From positions 163,933 through 227,932 of the forward strand of contig CAZZCU010000002.1 in NCBI GenBank assembly GCA_964652825.1: DNA of 64,000 nucleotides, given 5' to 3'. Under the pieces are notes generated by a model. The model was not told the DNA's origin. It saw only the letters and a list, made by a program, of their open reading frames with translations, and did no database searches. Shown piece after piece: positions 16,795 through 25,714 of this stretch (the stretch's first letter is position 1; every line of letters starts with the position of its first letter). This DNA is from CAZZCU01 sp964652825. Its GTDB lineage: Bacteria; Bdellovibrionota_B; Oligoflexia; Oligoflexales; CAZZCU01. The translations under genes and the position numbers were made by a program.

Positions 16795-16822
16795 CTGACA
16801 TGAAGCCCCATGGGAGTATAAT
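16795..16822 (+). promoter_or_regulatory. Sigma70-type promoter for recD2
   Basis: CTGACA (16795-16800), 16-base spacer, consensus TATAAT (16817-16822). The expected transcript start is near 16829, which places the ATG at 16800 outside the messenger. Confidence 0.6.
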
Positions 16823-16842
16823 CCTTGCCAAAAGCAATGCAA
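16815..16842 (-). promoter_or_regulatory. Sigma70-type promoter for hpf, sharing its -10 with the recD2 promoter
   Basis: Minus strand: TTGCAT (16837-16842), 16-base spacer, TATACT (16815-16820). Its -10 box overlaps the plus-strand TATAAT by four bases. Confidence 0.6.
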
Positions 16843-16925
16843 CTCTACTAAATAACTACTTAAAGCGGAGGTTTTGGCGTTGTCATTTCATCGAAAGACC
16901 AACATCAGTTTGGGGGCTGACGGCC

Positions 16926-19130
16926 ATTAATACGGAACAAAATCAGGAATTTCGCGCCGAAGTCGAACGCGTGACGTTCAAGAACGATGATTCCGGTTAC
17001 GGTATCATTCGTTTGAAAGCACCTGACTGCAATCAACTGATCACCGCCACCGGTCCACTCGCCGGCGTCAATCCCGGCGAATCGCTGCAACTATTCGGTA
17101 TCTGGGTCAAGCACCCGCAGTATGGCCGCCAGTTTAAAGTTGATCGCGCCGTCTCGCTGCGACCAAATTCACTCGAAGGTATCCGCAAGTATTTGTCATC
17201 GGGATTGATCAAAGGCCTTGGCGAAAAAACCGCCGAGCGCATCGTGCAAGAATTCGGACTGCGGACCTTTGAGATTCTCGATGACAACCCCGACCGCCTC
17301 TGCGAAGTCAAAAATCTCGGCAGAAAGAAAGTGAATGGGATTATCTCCGCCTGGCGTGAGAATCAAAGCACCCATGAAATTATGATGTTCTTGAGCCAAC
17401 AAGGCATCCATGCTGGAACAGCGGCAAAAATTCTTAAACTTTATGGCTCGCATACCGTCGATATCGTTTCCGCCAATCCTTATCGACTCGCCGCCGAAAT
17501 TCGCGGCATTGGTTTTGCCATAGCCGATCGCATCGCCCGACGACTTGGTATCGCGCCGGATTCAACACATCGTATTCAAGCCGCGATCACGCACTTGCTA
17601 AGTTTAGGCGAAGAACGCGGGCATTGTTATCTGACGTTGACGCAGCTCGAAACGGAATTGCACAAGCTGCTGGAAATTGAATCGGAAAACTTGCTGTCGC
17701 GTTTAGCCGATTGCCTGAGTGATCTCAAACAACAGGGAATTATCGTCGAGCAATCCGTGCACGATCCGGAAATTGGCAAGACCACGATCTATTACAACGC
17801 CGAGCTTTACTATGCAGAGATGAGCGTCTCCAATCAGATCGGCGCGCGCCTGCTGAAACCAATGCACATCGACACCGAACGCACGCGCATGTGGCTGGAG
17901 CGCTACGCCGACGCCTCCGGCGTGTCGCTCTCGGAACAGCAGTTTGCCGCGGTCGTCAAAGCCGCAAGCAATCGCATCTTTGTTCTTACCGGTGGTCCGG
18001 GCGTCGGTAAAACCACGACCGCGAATACCATCATCCGCTTGCTCAAAGCCATGGGCAAAGGCGTCGCGCTCTGTGCGCCGACCGGCCGCGCGGCGCAGCG
18101 CTTAAGCGAAGTCGCGGCGATTCCCGCCAAGACCATTCATCGCCTGCTTGAGTGGACACCGGGCGAAAACGCTTTCGCGCGCAACGAAAACAACCCGTTG
18201 CCAGCACAGGCGATCGTCGTTGATGAGACGTCCATGCTGGATATTCGTCTCGCTGATGCTTTGCTGCGCGCGGTGGCGACAGATGCGCAAATTATCTTTA
18301 TCGGTGATGCCGACCAATTACCATCGGTGGGTCCGGGCAGCGTGTTGCGTGATCTTCTCGAATCGACACGCGTCCCGTACACGCGTCTGTCAGAGATTTT
18401 CCGCCAGGCACAAACCTCGCTAATCATCCAAGCGGCACATGCCATTAATCGCGGACATGTACCGGAATTTGGCACAGGCGCGCAAGCCGATTGCCAATTT
18501 ATCCAGGCTGAATCCACGCAGGATGTTCTGACGATCGTAAGAGACCTCTTTGCCAACAAAATCGGCCAAAACTTCGGCTTCGATGCCAAGCATGACGCAC
18601 AAATTTTAACACCGATGAATCGAGGCGATCTCGGGACGCAATCGCTGAACGAAATGTTACAGGATTTGCTTAATCCCAGAACCGCGCAGCAGTCAGAAAT
18701 AAAGGCACGCGAGTCAACGTTGCGACAAGGCGACAAAGTCATCCAATGCGCGAACAACTACGACCTCGGTGTATTTAACGGCGATATCGGTTTTGTACGC
18801 GGCGCCGGCGTCGAGGGTGGCAAAGTTGTCGTGCAGTTCGGTGAGCGCCTGGTCACCTATGACGGCGAAAACTGGGGCGATCTAAAACTGGCATACGCTA
18901 TTACGATCCATAAGTCGCAAGGCAGTGAATTTCCAGTTGTGGTTATTCCGTTGACCATGAGCCACTACATGATGCTGCAACGCAATCTGGTTTATACGGG
19001 TCTAACCCGCGCCAAAAAACTGGCGATCTTCGTCGGGACACAACGCGCTTTGCAACATGCTATTCGCAACAACGTCAGTATTCAGCGGCAATCCATGCTG
19101 TTGGAACGCATTCGTCAGGCCAACATGTGA
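16926..19130 (+). CDS. recD2: RecD2-type superfamily 1 DNA helicase, probable ATT start
   Basis: Repair helicase that unwinds DNA 5' to 3' without RecBC. The N-terminal OB-like part begins with VERVTFKNDDSGYG, helix-hairpin-helix motifs follow (LIKGLGEKTAERIV; VKNLGRKKVNGI; IRGIGFAIADRIA), then Walker A GGPGVGKTTT near residue 357, Walker B VVDETSMLD, GDADQLPSVGPG, TPMNRGDLG, HKSQGSEFPVV and YTGLTRAKK. The frame is open back to an ATG at 16800, but that codon lies in the predicted -35 box. No ATG, GTG or TTG falls in frame between the transcript start and the conserved domain, whereas ATT at 16926 sits nine bases after GGGGG and gives a family-typical N-terminus. A CTG at 16917 is an alternative. 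Confidence 0.92.
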   Translation: MNTEQNQEFRAEVERVTFKNDDSGYGIIRLKAPDCNQLITATGPLAGVNPGESLQLFGIWVKHPQYGRQFKVDRAVSLRPNSLEGIRKYLSSGLIKGLGEKTAERIVQEFGLRTFEILDDNPDRLCEVKNLGRKKVNGIISAWRENQSTHEIMMFLSQQGIHAGTAAKILKLYGSHTVDIVSANPYRLAAEIRGIGFAIADRIARRLGIAPDSTHRIQAAITHLLSLGEERGHCYLTLTQLETELHKLLEIESENLLSRLADCLSDLKQQGIIVEQSVHDPEIGKTTIYYNAELYYAEMSVSNQIGARLLKPMHIDTERTRMWLERYADASGVSLSEQQFAAVVKAASNRIFVLTGGPGVGKTTTANTIIRLLKAMGKGVALCAPTGRAAQRLSEVAAIPAKTIHRLLEWTPGENAFARNENNPLPAQAIVVDETSMLDIRLADALLRAVATDAQIIFIGDADQLPSVGPGSVLRDLLESTRVPYTRLSEIFRQAQTSLIIQAAHAINRGHVPEFGTGAQADCQFIQAESTQDVLTIVRDLFANKIGQNFGFDAKHDAQILTPMNRGDLGTQSLNEMLQDLLNPRTAQQSEIKARESTLRQGDKVIQCANNYDLGVFNGDIGFVRGAGVEGGKVVVQFGERLVTYDGENWGDLKLAYAITIHKSQGSEFPVVVIPLTMSHYMMLQRNLVYTGLTRAKKLAIFVGTQRALQHAIRNNVSIQRQSMLLERIRQANM

Positions 19131-20737
19131 AATCGAAACCCGTGTTAATCATTTTCGCGCTCATCGGCGGCATTGCCCTACTACGCGGCTGGATTGCCTA
19201 TAAGTTACCGCTGACTTTGGACGAAGCTTATTATCTGCAATGGTCGCGGTATCTAGCCTGGGGGTATCTGGATCATCCGCCAGGCGTCGCGCTGCTGGGT
19301 TGGCCGCACAATCTGTGGCCCAGTCATACGCTTAGCGCGCGAGTCGGCGCACTTGCGGTCGGCGTGCTGACCATGCTGGTGACCTATAGCATCGGCAGGC
19401 AATTGCGTTTTGGCTTGCCGGCGATGGTGGCGCTGCTGTTGTTGGTGAGTTTGAATATCGGCGGTCTGGCCGCCGGCATTCTCAATACACCGGACGCAGC
19501 TTTGGTACTGTGTTGGACGTGCGCACTCCACGAAGCACTGGCAGCTGATCGTCAGCCCGGACGCTGGCTGACTTTTGGCATGGCACTTGGCGCGGGATTA
19601 TTAGCCAAGTACATCATGATTTTATTTCTACCACCGCTGGCTTGGGCGTTATGGCGAACGCGGCGAGCGACTTTACGCGATCACTGGCTCTACTCCGGTC
19701 TCCTAGTTGCTGGTTGCGTGTTTTTGCCGCATCTTGGCTGGAACGCCGCGCACGACTGGAGCACCATTCGTTTTCAACTGAAACGCGGCTTCACTGCTTC
19801 GCATACGGTGGCACTTACCGACGCAATCACTTTTCCCAAAACTATTTTGGCGCCGGCGGGCAGCCGTGAATGGCAACTTGCGGAGGCTTTTCGCCCCGAT
19901 CCTGCCGAGGAGTTGGCGCGTCCCGAACGCACACCGTTGCAAAAACTTCTCACGCGCCTAAGTAATTTTCTCGGCGGCCAACTGGCTTTATGGGGCGGTC
20001 TGATCTTTGCGGTGTTGCTTGCCTGGCGACGCTATTGCCGGCAACCAACATTTACTGATGATTTCAGCAGAGTTTTGCTGACCTGTCTGAGCTGGTTTCC
20101 GCTGGCTTTCTTTCTTGCGGTGGCTGCGGTAACACCCGTCGAACCCAACTGGCCGGCAGTTTATATGTTGAGCGCCGCGGTGCTGCTCAGCCAAAGCAGC
20201 GATCGTCGCTGGCTGATTGGCGGCGCAACAGTGAATACAATTGTGATTCTGGTTCTCGCCTGGCAAGCAGGCGGTGCGACAACCGATGTTTATCCGCCCC
20301 GCAATCGTTTAAGCAAAGAGACCTGGGCTTATCGAGATTTAGCACGCCTGCTGGCGCAACAATCGGAACCGCTGTATGCCTCAACTTATCAGATGACAGC
20401 AATGACACGTTTTTATTTTCCGCAACAACTTATCGATCAATGGCCGGGTATTGCGCGACGTTCAGAGCTGAGTCGCAATATCAATTTATATACTCAAGGA
20501 GCACCCTACGCGCAGGCCACCAAAATATTTTTGCTAGTCAGTGATGAACGGCACGCCCATCAAATTGACGGTTATGAACTGACCCAACTTGACGAACTGC
20601 GCTTGTGTGCCGGCAAAGGCTTGATCCAAACCACAGCAAACACAGATAAAACCGACCATTACCAGCCACCCTGTCCACGTCGCGACACCGTCGCCAACTG
20701 GTACATCAAGCGCTATCAAACCAGCTCCGAAGATTAA
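19127..20737 (+). CDS. Membrane glycosyltransferase of the PMT/ArnT type (GT39/GT83-like)
   Basis: Polytopic inner-membrane enzyme that moves a sugar from a polyprenyl-phosphate donor to a periplasmic acceptor such as lipid A or a protein. The family start is plain: LTLDEAYYLQWSRYLAWGYLDHPPG, with the catalytic Asp in LDEAYY and the second DHPPG loop. About ten hydrophobic segments follow up to residue 380, then a soluble periplasmic domain to 536. The GTG start at 19127 overlaps the recD2 stop by four bases (ATGTGA), so the two are translationally coupled although unrelated in function. The acceptor is unknown. Confidence 0.82.
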   Translation: MKSKPVLIIFALIGGIALLRGWIAYKLPLTLDEAYYLQWSRYLAWGYLDHPPGVALLGWPHNLWPSHTLSARVGALAVGVLTMLVTYSIGRQLRFGLPAMVALLLLVSLNIGGLAAGILNTPDAALVLCWTCALHEALAADRQPGRWLTFGMALGAGLLAKYIMILFLPPLAWALWRTRRATLRDHWLYSGLLVAGCVFLPHLGWNAAHDWSTIRFQLKRGFTASHTVALTDAITFPKTILAPAGSREWQLAEAFRPDPAEELARPERTPLQKLLTRLSNFLGGQLALWGGLIFAVLLAWRRYCRQPTFTDDFSRVLLTCLSWFPLAFFLAVAAVTPVEPNWPAVYMLSAAVLLSQSSDRRWLIGGATVNTIVILVLAWQAGGATTDVYPPRNRLSKETWAYRDLARLLAQQSEPLYASTYQMTAMTRFYFPQQLIDQWPGIARRSELSRNINLYTQGAPYAQATKIFLLVSDERHAHQIDGYELTQLDELRLCAGKGLIQTTANTDKTDHYQPPCPRRDTVANWYIKRYQTSSED

Positions 20738-20819
20738 AGTTTTTCCAGCTTTTGCCGATAAGCTTTCATTAAAATGTAGGTTTTGCAAAACCGCCAATAG
20801 AGGCAATAAGGCACGCGGC

Positions 20820-21521
20820 ATGCTCAGACGCAGACAGTTTATTTTTGGCGCCGTCACAACGACACTCATCTTTACCTGCGTCATTGCTTGTAAAGCGAAT
20901 AAGGTGGTTAGCCTTCGCACCGCTCCCTGCAAACCCTTCAGCAACAATCTGGCTCTAGTCAATGTCACGGATTATTTACATGATGCGGCGCCGATTATTA
21001 ATAACAAATGCGCCGTGTGCCACGGACAAACGGGCGGCAAGCAACCTGATTTGAATAGCTATGCCAATCTAAAAAATAACTATGCCGCCGCGATCGCAGC
21101 AGTCGTTGCCGGCAGAATGCCGCCCACTGGACTCAAATTGACGAGCACCGAAATTACCACGTTGCAAAATTGGGCCGCTAGTAACTTCGTTGAAGACCGG
21201 GCGGTTTCCACTAGCCCGACCACTACCTATACTTACGCCAACCATATCCAATCCTTCCTGAACACCAAATGTCTTCACTGTCACAACATTGGGGGACAGT
21301 CGCCAGACCTAAGCAGCTACACACAAGTCCAACTTCAGGCGGCAAATATCAACCGGGTTATCAATGCCGGTACCATGCCACCGTCCGGCGGCATCACAAC
21401 CACCGAAAAAACCATGATCAATGACTGGGTTAATGCCGGCGCGCCCAATACCGCGTCGGATATTGCGCCAACGAATACGAACAATTATTCCGACGCGACT
21501 GCAAACGATACCGGTTGCTGA
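20820..21521 (+). CDS. Di-haem c-type cytochrome-like lipoprotein with internal duplication
   Basis: Protein of 233 residues with a lipoprotein-like signal (FTCVIACKANK). Two repeats of about 75 residues each carry a haem site, CAVCH in the first and CLHCH in the second. Each is followed by the same pattern: PDL-x-SY, then a MPP that could supply the Met ligand (GRMPPTG, GTMPPSG), then TTxE...W. The repeat suggests a doubled cytochrome c domain of the type found in electron-transfer or alcohol/sugar oxidation lipoproteins. No partner oxidase is adjacent. It ends in a Thr/Asn-rich tail. Confidence 0.75.
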   Translation: MLRRRQFIFGAVTTTLIFTCVIACKANKVVSLRTAPCKPFSNNLALVNVTDYLHDAAPIINNKCAVCHGQTGGKQPDLNSYANLKNNYAAAIAAVVAGRMPPTGLKLTSTEITTLQNWAASNFVEDRAVSTSPTTTYTYANHIQSFLNTKCLHCHNIGGQSPDLSSYTQVQLQAANINRVINAGTMPPSGGITTTEKTMINDWVNAGAPNTASDIAPTNTNNYSDATANDTGC

Positions 21522-21540
21522 CCGTTCTCGAAAGCACCTA

Positions 21541-22476
21541 CTAAGCCGCGCCGAAATAAATATCCTGCTGTGTTTGTGGTGGCTCGGTATGAATCAAACC
21601 TGAATCGATTAGATATTTTTTCACTGCATAGCGCGTGTAGCGAATATTGTAGCGCTTAAGAACTTTGTAGATTTCAAACATCATAGCTTCCGCGGTCGGA
21701 ATACGTCGATTTGCCGACAATGTTAATGTCGCTTTCAATAGCTTGCGCAATAGCACCTGCATCTTTGGATCCGAACACACCACGCGCTCCAAAGGAATAT
21801 TTTTCATGCCCTGCAAAATCTTGCCGCGATCCTGCGACGGCGGCACGGCTTTTACACCGGTGATTAATTCAAACAGAATCAAACCCGAGCAATAGATATC
21901 GGTCTGGGGCACAATCGCCGCCTCGGTGATATGCTCCGGCGAGTAATAACCCGGCGTGCCGATCATGTAATTCTTGTAGTCTTCAATCTCCAGCTGACAT
22001 GCCAGACCAAAATCCGTTACCAACACCCGACCGGTTTTCTCGATCATGACATTGGCCATCGATAAATCAGAATGAATCGTGTCATGCAAATGCAAATGAT
22101 CAATGCCCTGCAGTATATCCATCACAATACTGAGCGCGACCAACGGTGGGATCTTGCGCACTTTCTTGAAAAAGTTGTGGCACGACCAACCCTCGACAAA
22201 TTCAGTAACGATGTAACAATTTGGCGGCTCGAAACCGCTATCAAGATAACTAACGATATGCTTGTGATGCAGGCGCGAGATAATCAAAAGCTCGCGATGA
22301 AATATACCCAAAAACTTGCGGCTGTTGGTAAAACGATCATGCAGAATTTTTACCGCTACCGTTTGACCGTTACGTTCGTCAATACCACGAAATACGCGTC
22401 CTAGACCACCGACGCCTACTTCCTCCAGGACCCGGTAGTTGCCAAACTTCTTGGGTATAGTTGCGGCTTCCGTCAA
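21541..22476 (-). CDS. Hanks-type Ser/Thr protein kinase with altered catalytic loop
   Basis: Soluble 311-residue protein. The kinase fold starts at once: glycine loop GVGGLGRVF (21-29), VAVK with Lys43, Glu in FHRELLIISRLHH, then the catalytic loop IHSDLSMANVM, in which HRD is HSD and the usual Lys two residues on is Ser. DFG is kept (155-157) and the activation segment reads GTPGYYSPEH. There is no membrane segment and no PASTA domain. A helical C-terminal region (about 260-311) follows. The start is TTG at 22476, GAGG five bases before it. Its ribosome site overlaps the stop of the YbjN-like gene upstream, so the two are one unit. Whether it is active is uncertain. Confidence 0.85.
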   Translation of the reverse strand: MTEAATIPKKFGNYRVLEEVGVGGLGRVFRGIDERNGQTVAVKILHDRFTNSRKFLGIFHRELLIISRLHHKHIVSYLDSGFEPPNCYIVTEFVEGWSCHNFFKKVRKIPPLVALSIVMDILQGIDHLHLHDTIHSDLSMANVMIEKTGRVLVTDFGLACQLEIEDYKNYMIGTPGYYSPEHITEAAIVPQTDIYCSGLILFELITGVKAVPPSQDRGKILQGMKNIPLERVVCSDPKMQVLLRKLLKATLTLSANRRIPTAEAMMFEIYKVLKRYNIRYTRYAVKKYLIDSGLIHTEPPQTQQDIYFGAA

Positions 22477-22483
22477 TGCATCC

Positions 22484-22927
22484 TCACGTCAAGAACTTTG
22501 TGCGAGGCTCAACGATTCGTCCCGAACTCCGTGATCGAACATAGATATCGTCGTACAGTAGCTCGGCGTAATAGCCGAGCACACCGAGCGCGTCCGCAAA
22601 TTCCTCGTAAGGCAAATGATTGGCGAACAATTGAAGGGACAGAACGATACCCTGGTTATCATCAATAGCGAGCTTGACCATATGTGACATGTGATTTAAC
22701 TGCAGCAAATAGCGGCTGAGATCACCACACACGCCGTTTTCCTCGGGCAACGCCACGTAAGGTCTGACTTCCATTAAGACCCAAGACTCGGTGAGCGATA
22801 TTGTCAGCGGATAAGAACGCTTATCACCCTGCCAACCCGACAACCAACATGCTTGTCCCAACTTATGGAATGTCCATCCATAGGCCTCGATATAGGACTC
22901 TAGCGTTGCCGGCGTCAGTCTGGACAT
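22484..22927 (-). CDS. YbjN/type III chaperone-like protein
   Basis: Protein of 147 residues with the pattern of the YbjN/CesT-like fold: an N-terminal helix (TPATLESYIEAYGW), beta strands (WVLMEVRPYVALP), LNHMSHMVKLAIDDNQGIVLSLQLF and a final helix (FADALGVLGYYAELLYDDI). Such proteins bind partner proteins as chaperones or sensors. The ATG at 22927 (MSRLTPATL) is preferred over 22990. It lies directly ahead of the kinase gene and the pair is probably co-translated, which makes the kinase a candidate client. This is inference from the fold pattern and neighbourhood. Confidence 0.6.
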   Translation of the reverse strand: MSRLTPATLESYIEAYGWTFHKLGQACWLSGWQGDKRSYPLTISLTESWVLMEVRPYVALPEENGVCGDLSRYLLQLNHMSHMVKLAIDDNQGIVLSLQLFANHLPYEEFADALGVLGYYAELLYDDIYVRSRSSGRIVEPRTKFLT

Positions 22928-22958
22928 ATGGCTACCAATGTAAATAGTTATTCTCAAT

Positions 22959-22987
22959 AGGCTATCGACTAAGCAGGCAACCGTCAA
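22959..22987 (-). promoter_or_regulatory. Possible promoter for the YbjN-like/kinase pair
   Basis: Minus strand: TTGACG (22982-22987), 17-base spacer, TAGCCT (22959-22964). The -35 is good and the -10 poor. Confidence 0.4.
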
Positions 22988-23058
22988 CACTGGCTATATG
23001 CGCTCGGACGCGGTACAATATTTTTTTACAAATCCACAAAAAGAGCATCTTCCAGCTG

Positions 23059-24066
23059 ATGAAGCAGGATCTTCGCATCGATGTTCATACTCACTTGGCC
23101 GGCACTGGGTGCTGTAGCTCAGGCTGTTGGATCGCGCCCAAATTCAAACGTCGTTACACCTTCCAGCTTTTGAAATTGCTATACGGTATCAGCAGCGAAC
23201 AAATGCAAACCACTGTTGATGCCGACTGGGCGCAAATGCTCTCCGACGTTATCGCCGGCAGTCCGATCGATTTCGGCGTGGCGTTTGGCTTTGACGGTGC
23301 CTATCACGAAAACGACGGCACGCACCTAGCGGAAAAATCCCAGATGATTATTCCGGCGGAGTGGGTATTCAAAGTCTGCCGACAACATACCAATCTGCTG
23401 CCCGGACCATCACTCAATCCGCATCGTCGCGATGCCATGCAACAACTGGAATATTGCCTGAGAGAAGGTGCTGTGCTGATCAAGTGGTTGCCGGCAGCGC
23501 AAGGCATCAATGCGGTATCACCGCGCTTAAACGACTTCTACAAATTGTTGGCACAAGCTCGCGTGCCTTTATTGATGCATATGGGTGGCGAACGAACGTT
23601 TGCCACCATTAAACCCGAAGCCAATGATGTCGAAACTATGCGCCCGGCACTGGACGCCGGCTGCACGGTGATCTGCGCGCACAGTGCTACTCGCCTGATT
23701 GGTACGAAGGAGTCGGATCAAATACCCCAGCTCCGACGGTTGCTGCAAGAGTATCCACACTTATGGCTGGATAATTCGGGCATGTGTAATCCGGGACGAT
23801 TCACGCATGTGCCGGTGTTGGCGCAAGATCCTCTGCTGCGCGATCGCACCCTGTATGGCAGCGACTGGCCGGTACCAAGCAATGCCATCTATTATGTGAA
23901 GCAACTCGGCTTCAAAGAAGCATGGGCGATTGAGCGCGAGAAAAATCTTGTCAGCCGCGACGTAAAAACCAAATTGGCATTGGGATATCCGGAAGCAACC
24001 CTGACACGCGCCAATCAAGTTCTGGCAAATCTCGCGCGCTGGACGCGAACATCCGCCGAAAGCTAA
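23059..24066 (+). CDS. Amidohydrolase-superfamily metal-dependent hydrolase (TIM barrel)
   Basis: Protein of 335 residues with the ligand pattern of amidohydrolase-2 enzymes: HxH in RIDVHTHLAG at the start, His in PLLMHMGGE, His in VICAHSATR, and the Asp near the C-terminus in LYGSDWPVP. A Cys cluster (GCCSSGCW) just after the first metal motif is unusual and sits where the substrate loop would be. The family decarboxylates or hydrolyses carboxylated rings and lactones; the substrate is unknown. It is divergent from the YbjN-like gene and its stop overlaps that of the convergent lipoprotein by four bases. Confidence 0.83.
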   Translation: MKQDLRIDVHTHLAGTGCCSSGCWIAPKFKRRYTFQLLKLLYGISSEQMQTTVDADWAQMLSDVIAGSPIDFGVAFGFDGAYHENDGTHLAEKSQMIIPAEWVFKVCRQHTNLLPGPSLNPHRRDAMQQLEYCLREGAVLIKWLPAAQGINAVSPRLNDFYKLLAQARVPLLMHMGGERTFATIKPEANDVETMRPALDAGCTVICAHSATRLIGTKESDQIPQLRRLLQEYPHLWLDNSGMCNPGRFTHVPVLAQDPLLRDRTLYGSDWPVPSNAIYYVKQLGFKEAWAIEREKNLVSRDVKTKLALGYPEATLTRANQVLANLARWTRTSAES

Positions 24067-25088
24067 CGCTGGATTTCGCCGATTTCTTCAAGAACCTGTG
24101 ATTGCGAGGACACCTGCCGCAACGCCACCAGGAATTGACTGACCTCGGGGCTCATATTGCGACGCGCATGCTCAAGATAAGCGATCTGAATCCAAGTCGG
24201 TAGCCGGGCCAAAATCATTGCCATACTTTCGCGATATTTAGGAAAGCTGTTCAACAGAACCATGTTCGCGAGTTCCGCCAAAGCATTGTTCCGTGACACC
24301 GCGTACAAAAACAATTGATCGTAATTCGGGTGCGCCGTCGCCACCGGATAAACGGTCAGATGTCGCAGAATCACCATGCAGGTATAGATATTGACGGATT
24401 TTTGCGTCAGCTGACGTAGCTCTTCCAACGGTGCCAACGCCAGATAGGCCATGAATTCATTGCTGGCTTGATACGGATTCAAAGCGATCATTGCTTTAGC
24501 GTAAGCTTCGTCACCATCGGCCATCAAGCCTTGGCGCAACAAAGTAAATGCCGAGCTCAAGCGATTGGCCTGCACCGCCTGCGCCATCTGCGGCATCAAC
24601 ACGTCTTCCTCGGTGTTGTCGATGACGGCTCGACTCAGGATGCGATCAATCGCCGCAGCAATCTCGCTTGAGGGCAAAGTCGCCGCCATCTGCCAACCGA
24701 TTTGTCGAGCCAGCGGTCGCCCGGAATTCAACATTGCCGCAAACAAATTGGCTGACAACCGCGGCGAGACCACTTGGTACAAACTGGCGGCATTAATTAA
24801 TTGAGCATTGGTATAATGCAATAAATTGCTGGTAATCGCCTGTTCCAAAGCCGCAGCGGCGCCAGCACTTTCACGACGGCGTTCGATCAATTGACGCACT
24901 TTCTCAACCGTGTTGCCGGTGCCGTTAATTGCGGCTTTCAATGCCTCATCCACCGGCATGTCGGCGGCAATAACAGGCTCTGTGGTCGCGGCGGACCTAG
25001 CCGACTCCGTGGTTTTACAAGCGGAGATAAACAACAGCAAGCATGCAAACAAGCTCACGACGCTAACGTTGAGACGATGATTTTGCAT
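24063..25088 (-). CDS. Alpha-helical-repeat lipoprotein of unknown function
   Basis: Protein of 341 residues with a lipobox (LLLFISACKTT, Cys near residue 24). The rest is nearly all helix, with Leu/Ala-rich units of 30-40 residues that resemble HEAT or TPR-like repeats (LARQIGWQMAATLPSSEIAA, PLEELRQLTQKSVNIYTC, LAELANMVLLNSFPKYRES). Such lipoproteins often act as scaffolds in the periplasm or under the outer membrane. The ATG at 25088 has a good GGAGG. It is followed on the same strand, after a 31-base gap upstream, by the small membrane protein at 25120. Confidence 0.65.
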   Translation of the reverse strand: MQNHRLNVSVVSLFACLLLFISACKTTESARSAATTEPVIAADMPVDEALKAAINGTGNTVEKVRQLIERRRESAGAAAALEQAITSNLLHYTNAQLINAASLYQVVSPRLSANLFAAMLNSGRPLARQIGWQMAATLPSSEIAAAIDRILSRAVIDNTEEDVLMPQMAQAVQANRLSSAFTLLRQGLMADGDEAYAKAMIALNPYQASNEFMAYLALAPLEELRQLTQKSVNIYTCMVILRHLTVYPVATAHPNYDQLFLYAVSRNNALAELANMVLLNSFPKYRESMAMILARLPTWIQIAYLEHARRNMSPEVSQFLVALRQVSSQSQVLEEIGEIQR

Positions 25089-25119
25089 CGGTTCTTTACC
25101 TCCAGAGGAAAGCCACTTA

Positions 25120-25557
25120 CTACTTTACTTCAAGGACAACTGATTTACCTAATGCTCGCCGCAGGCGCTGACGTAAATCTTCGTTCACCGCGATGTTTTG
25201 TACGTCAATATCCAGATAATAACGTTGTTCTTGCTGCCCAGAGACTTGCCGGCAATGCCAGGATTTAATCCCACATGCCAAATGCAGCAACACCAACGCT
25301 CCCGGATCGACACGTCCAACCCCTATAGTTTGCCAAGACGTCAAACCCGTTGACTCTATATTAAGGAACTTGGTTAAAAACTTAATAAGGCGACCGCGAT
25401 CCATCAACCGCACCACCGCCTGCTCCTCGCTAACGGGGTTGGGATACAAGCATAATTTCAGCAGAGCCAGATCCTTTTGGTATTTTAGCAAAAACCCGCC
25501 AAAAACCACTGTTGCGATCGCCGCTGCGATGTGCAGAAGCGTACCCAAATTTAGCAT
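25120..25557 (-). CDS. Small protein with one N-terminal membrane segment, unknown function
   Basis: Protein of 145 residues. Residues 4-23 (LGTLLHIAAAIATVVFGGFL) are a membrane anchor or uncleaved signal. The rest is soluble and basic, ending LRRALGKSVVLEVK. Two Cys occur near the middle (HLACGIKSWHCRQ). It starts divergently from the receiver-TPR gene and precedes the helical-repeat lipoprotein on the same strand, so the two may be co-transcribed. I do not recognise a family. Confidence 0.55.
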   Translation of the reverse strand: MLNLGTLLHIAAAIATVVFGGFLLKYQKDLALLKLCLYPNPVSEEQAVVRLMDRGRLIKFLTKFLNIESTGLTSWQTIGVGRVDPGALVLLHLACGIKSWHCRQVSGQQEQRYYLDIDVQNIAVNEDLRQRLRRALGKSVVLEVK

Positions 25558-25714
25558 GCGTATGTCCCGCGCAAAAAAAGCCCATCCCTGGTTTAAGTTC
25601 CAGGCACCCGACCCGATAAATGACTACAGAGCCCAAACTATTATAACACGAGCGCCAGGTACTGAACGGACGCTCCGTGTTGTCGATTGCAATCATCCAG
25701 GAGTATGCGCGAGC

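Noticed and set aside
16800..16925. N-terminal extension of recD2 from the ATG at 16800
   Set aside because: The codon lies in the predicted -35 box and the residues do not match the family.
18137..18757. 206-codon frame opposite recD2
   Set aside because: Antisense to the conserved helicase motifs; translation shows no domain.
25370..25714. Extension of the receiver-TPR protein by 115 residues
   Set aside because: This part overlaps the divergent membrane-protein gene and has no domain; the ATG at 25715 has a ribosome site.
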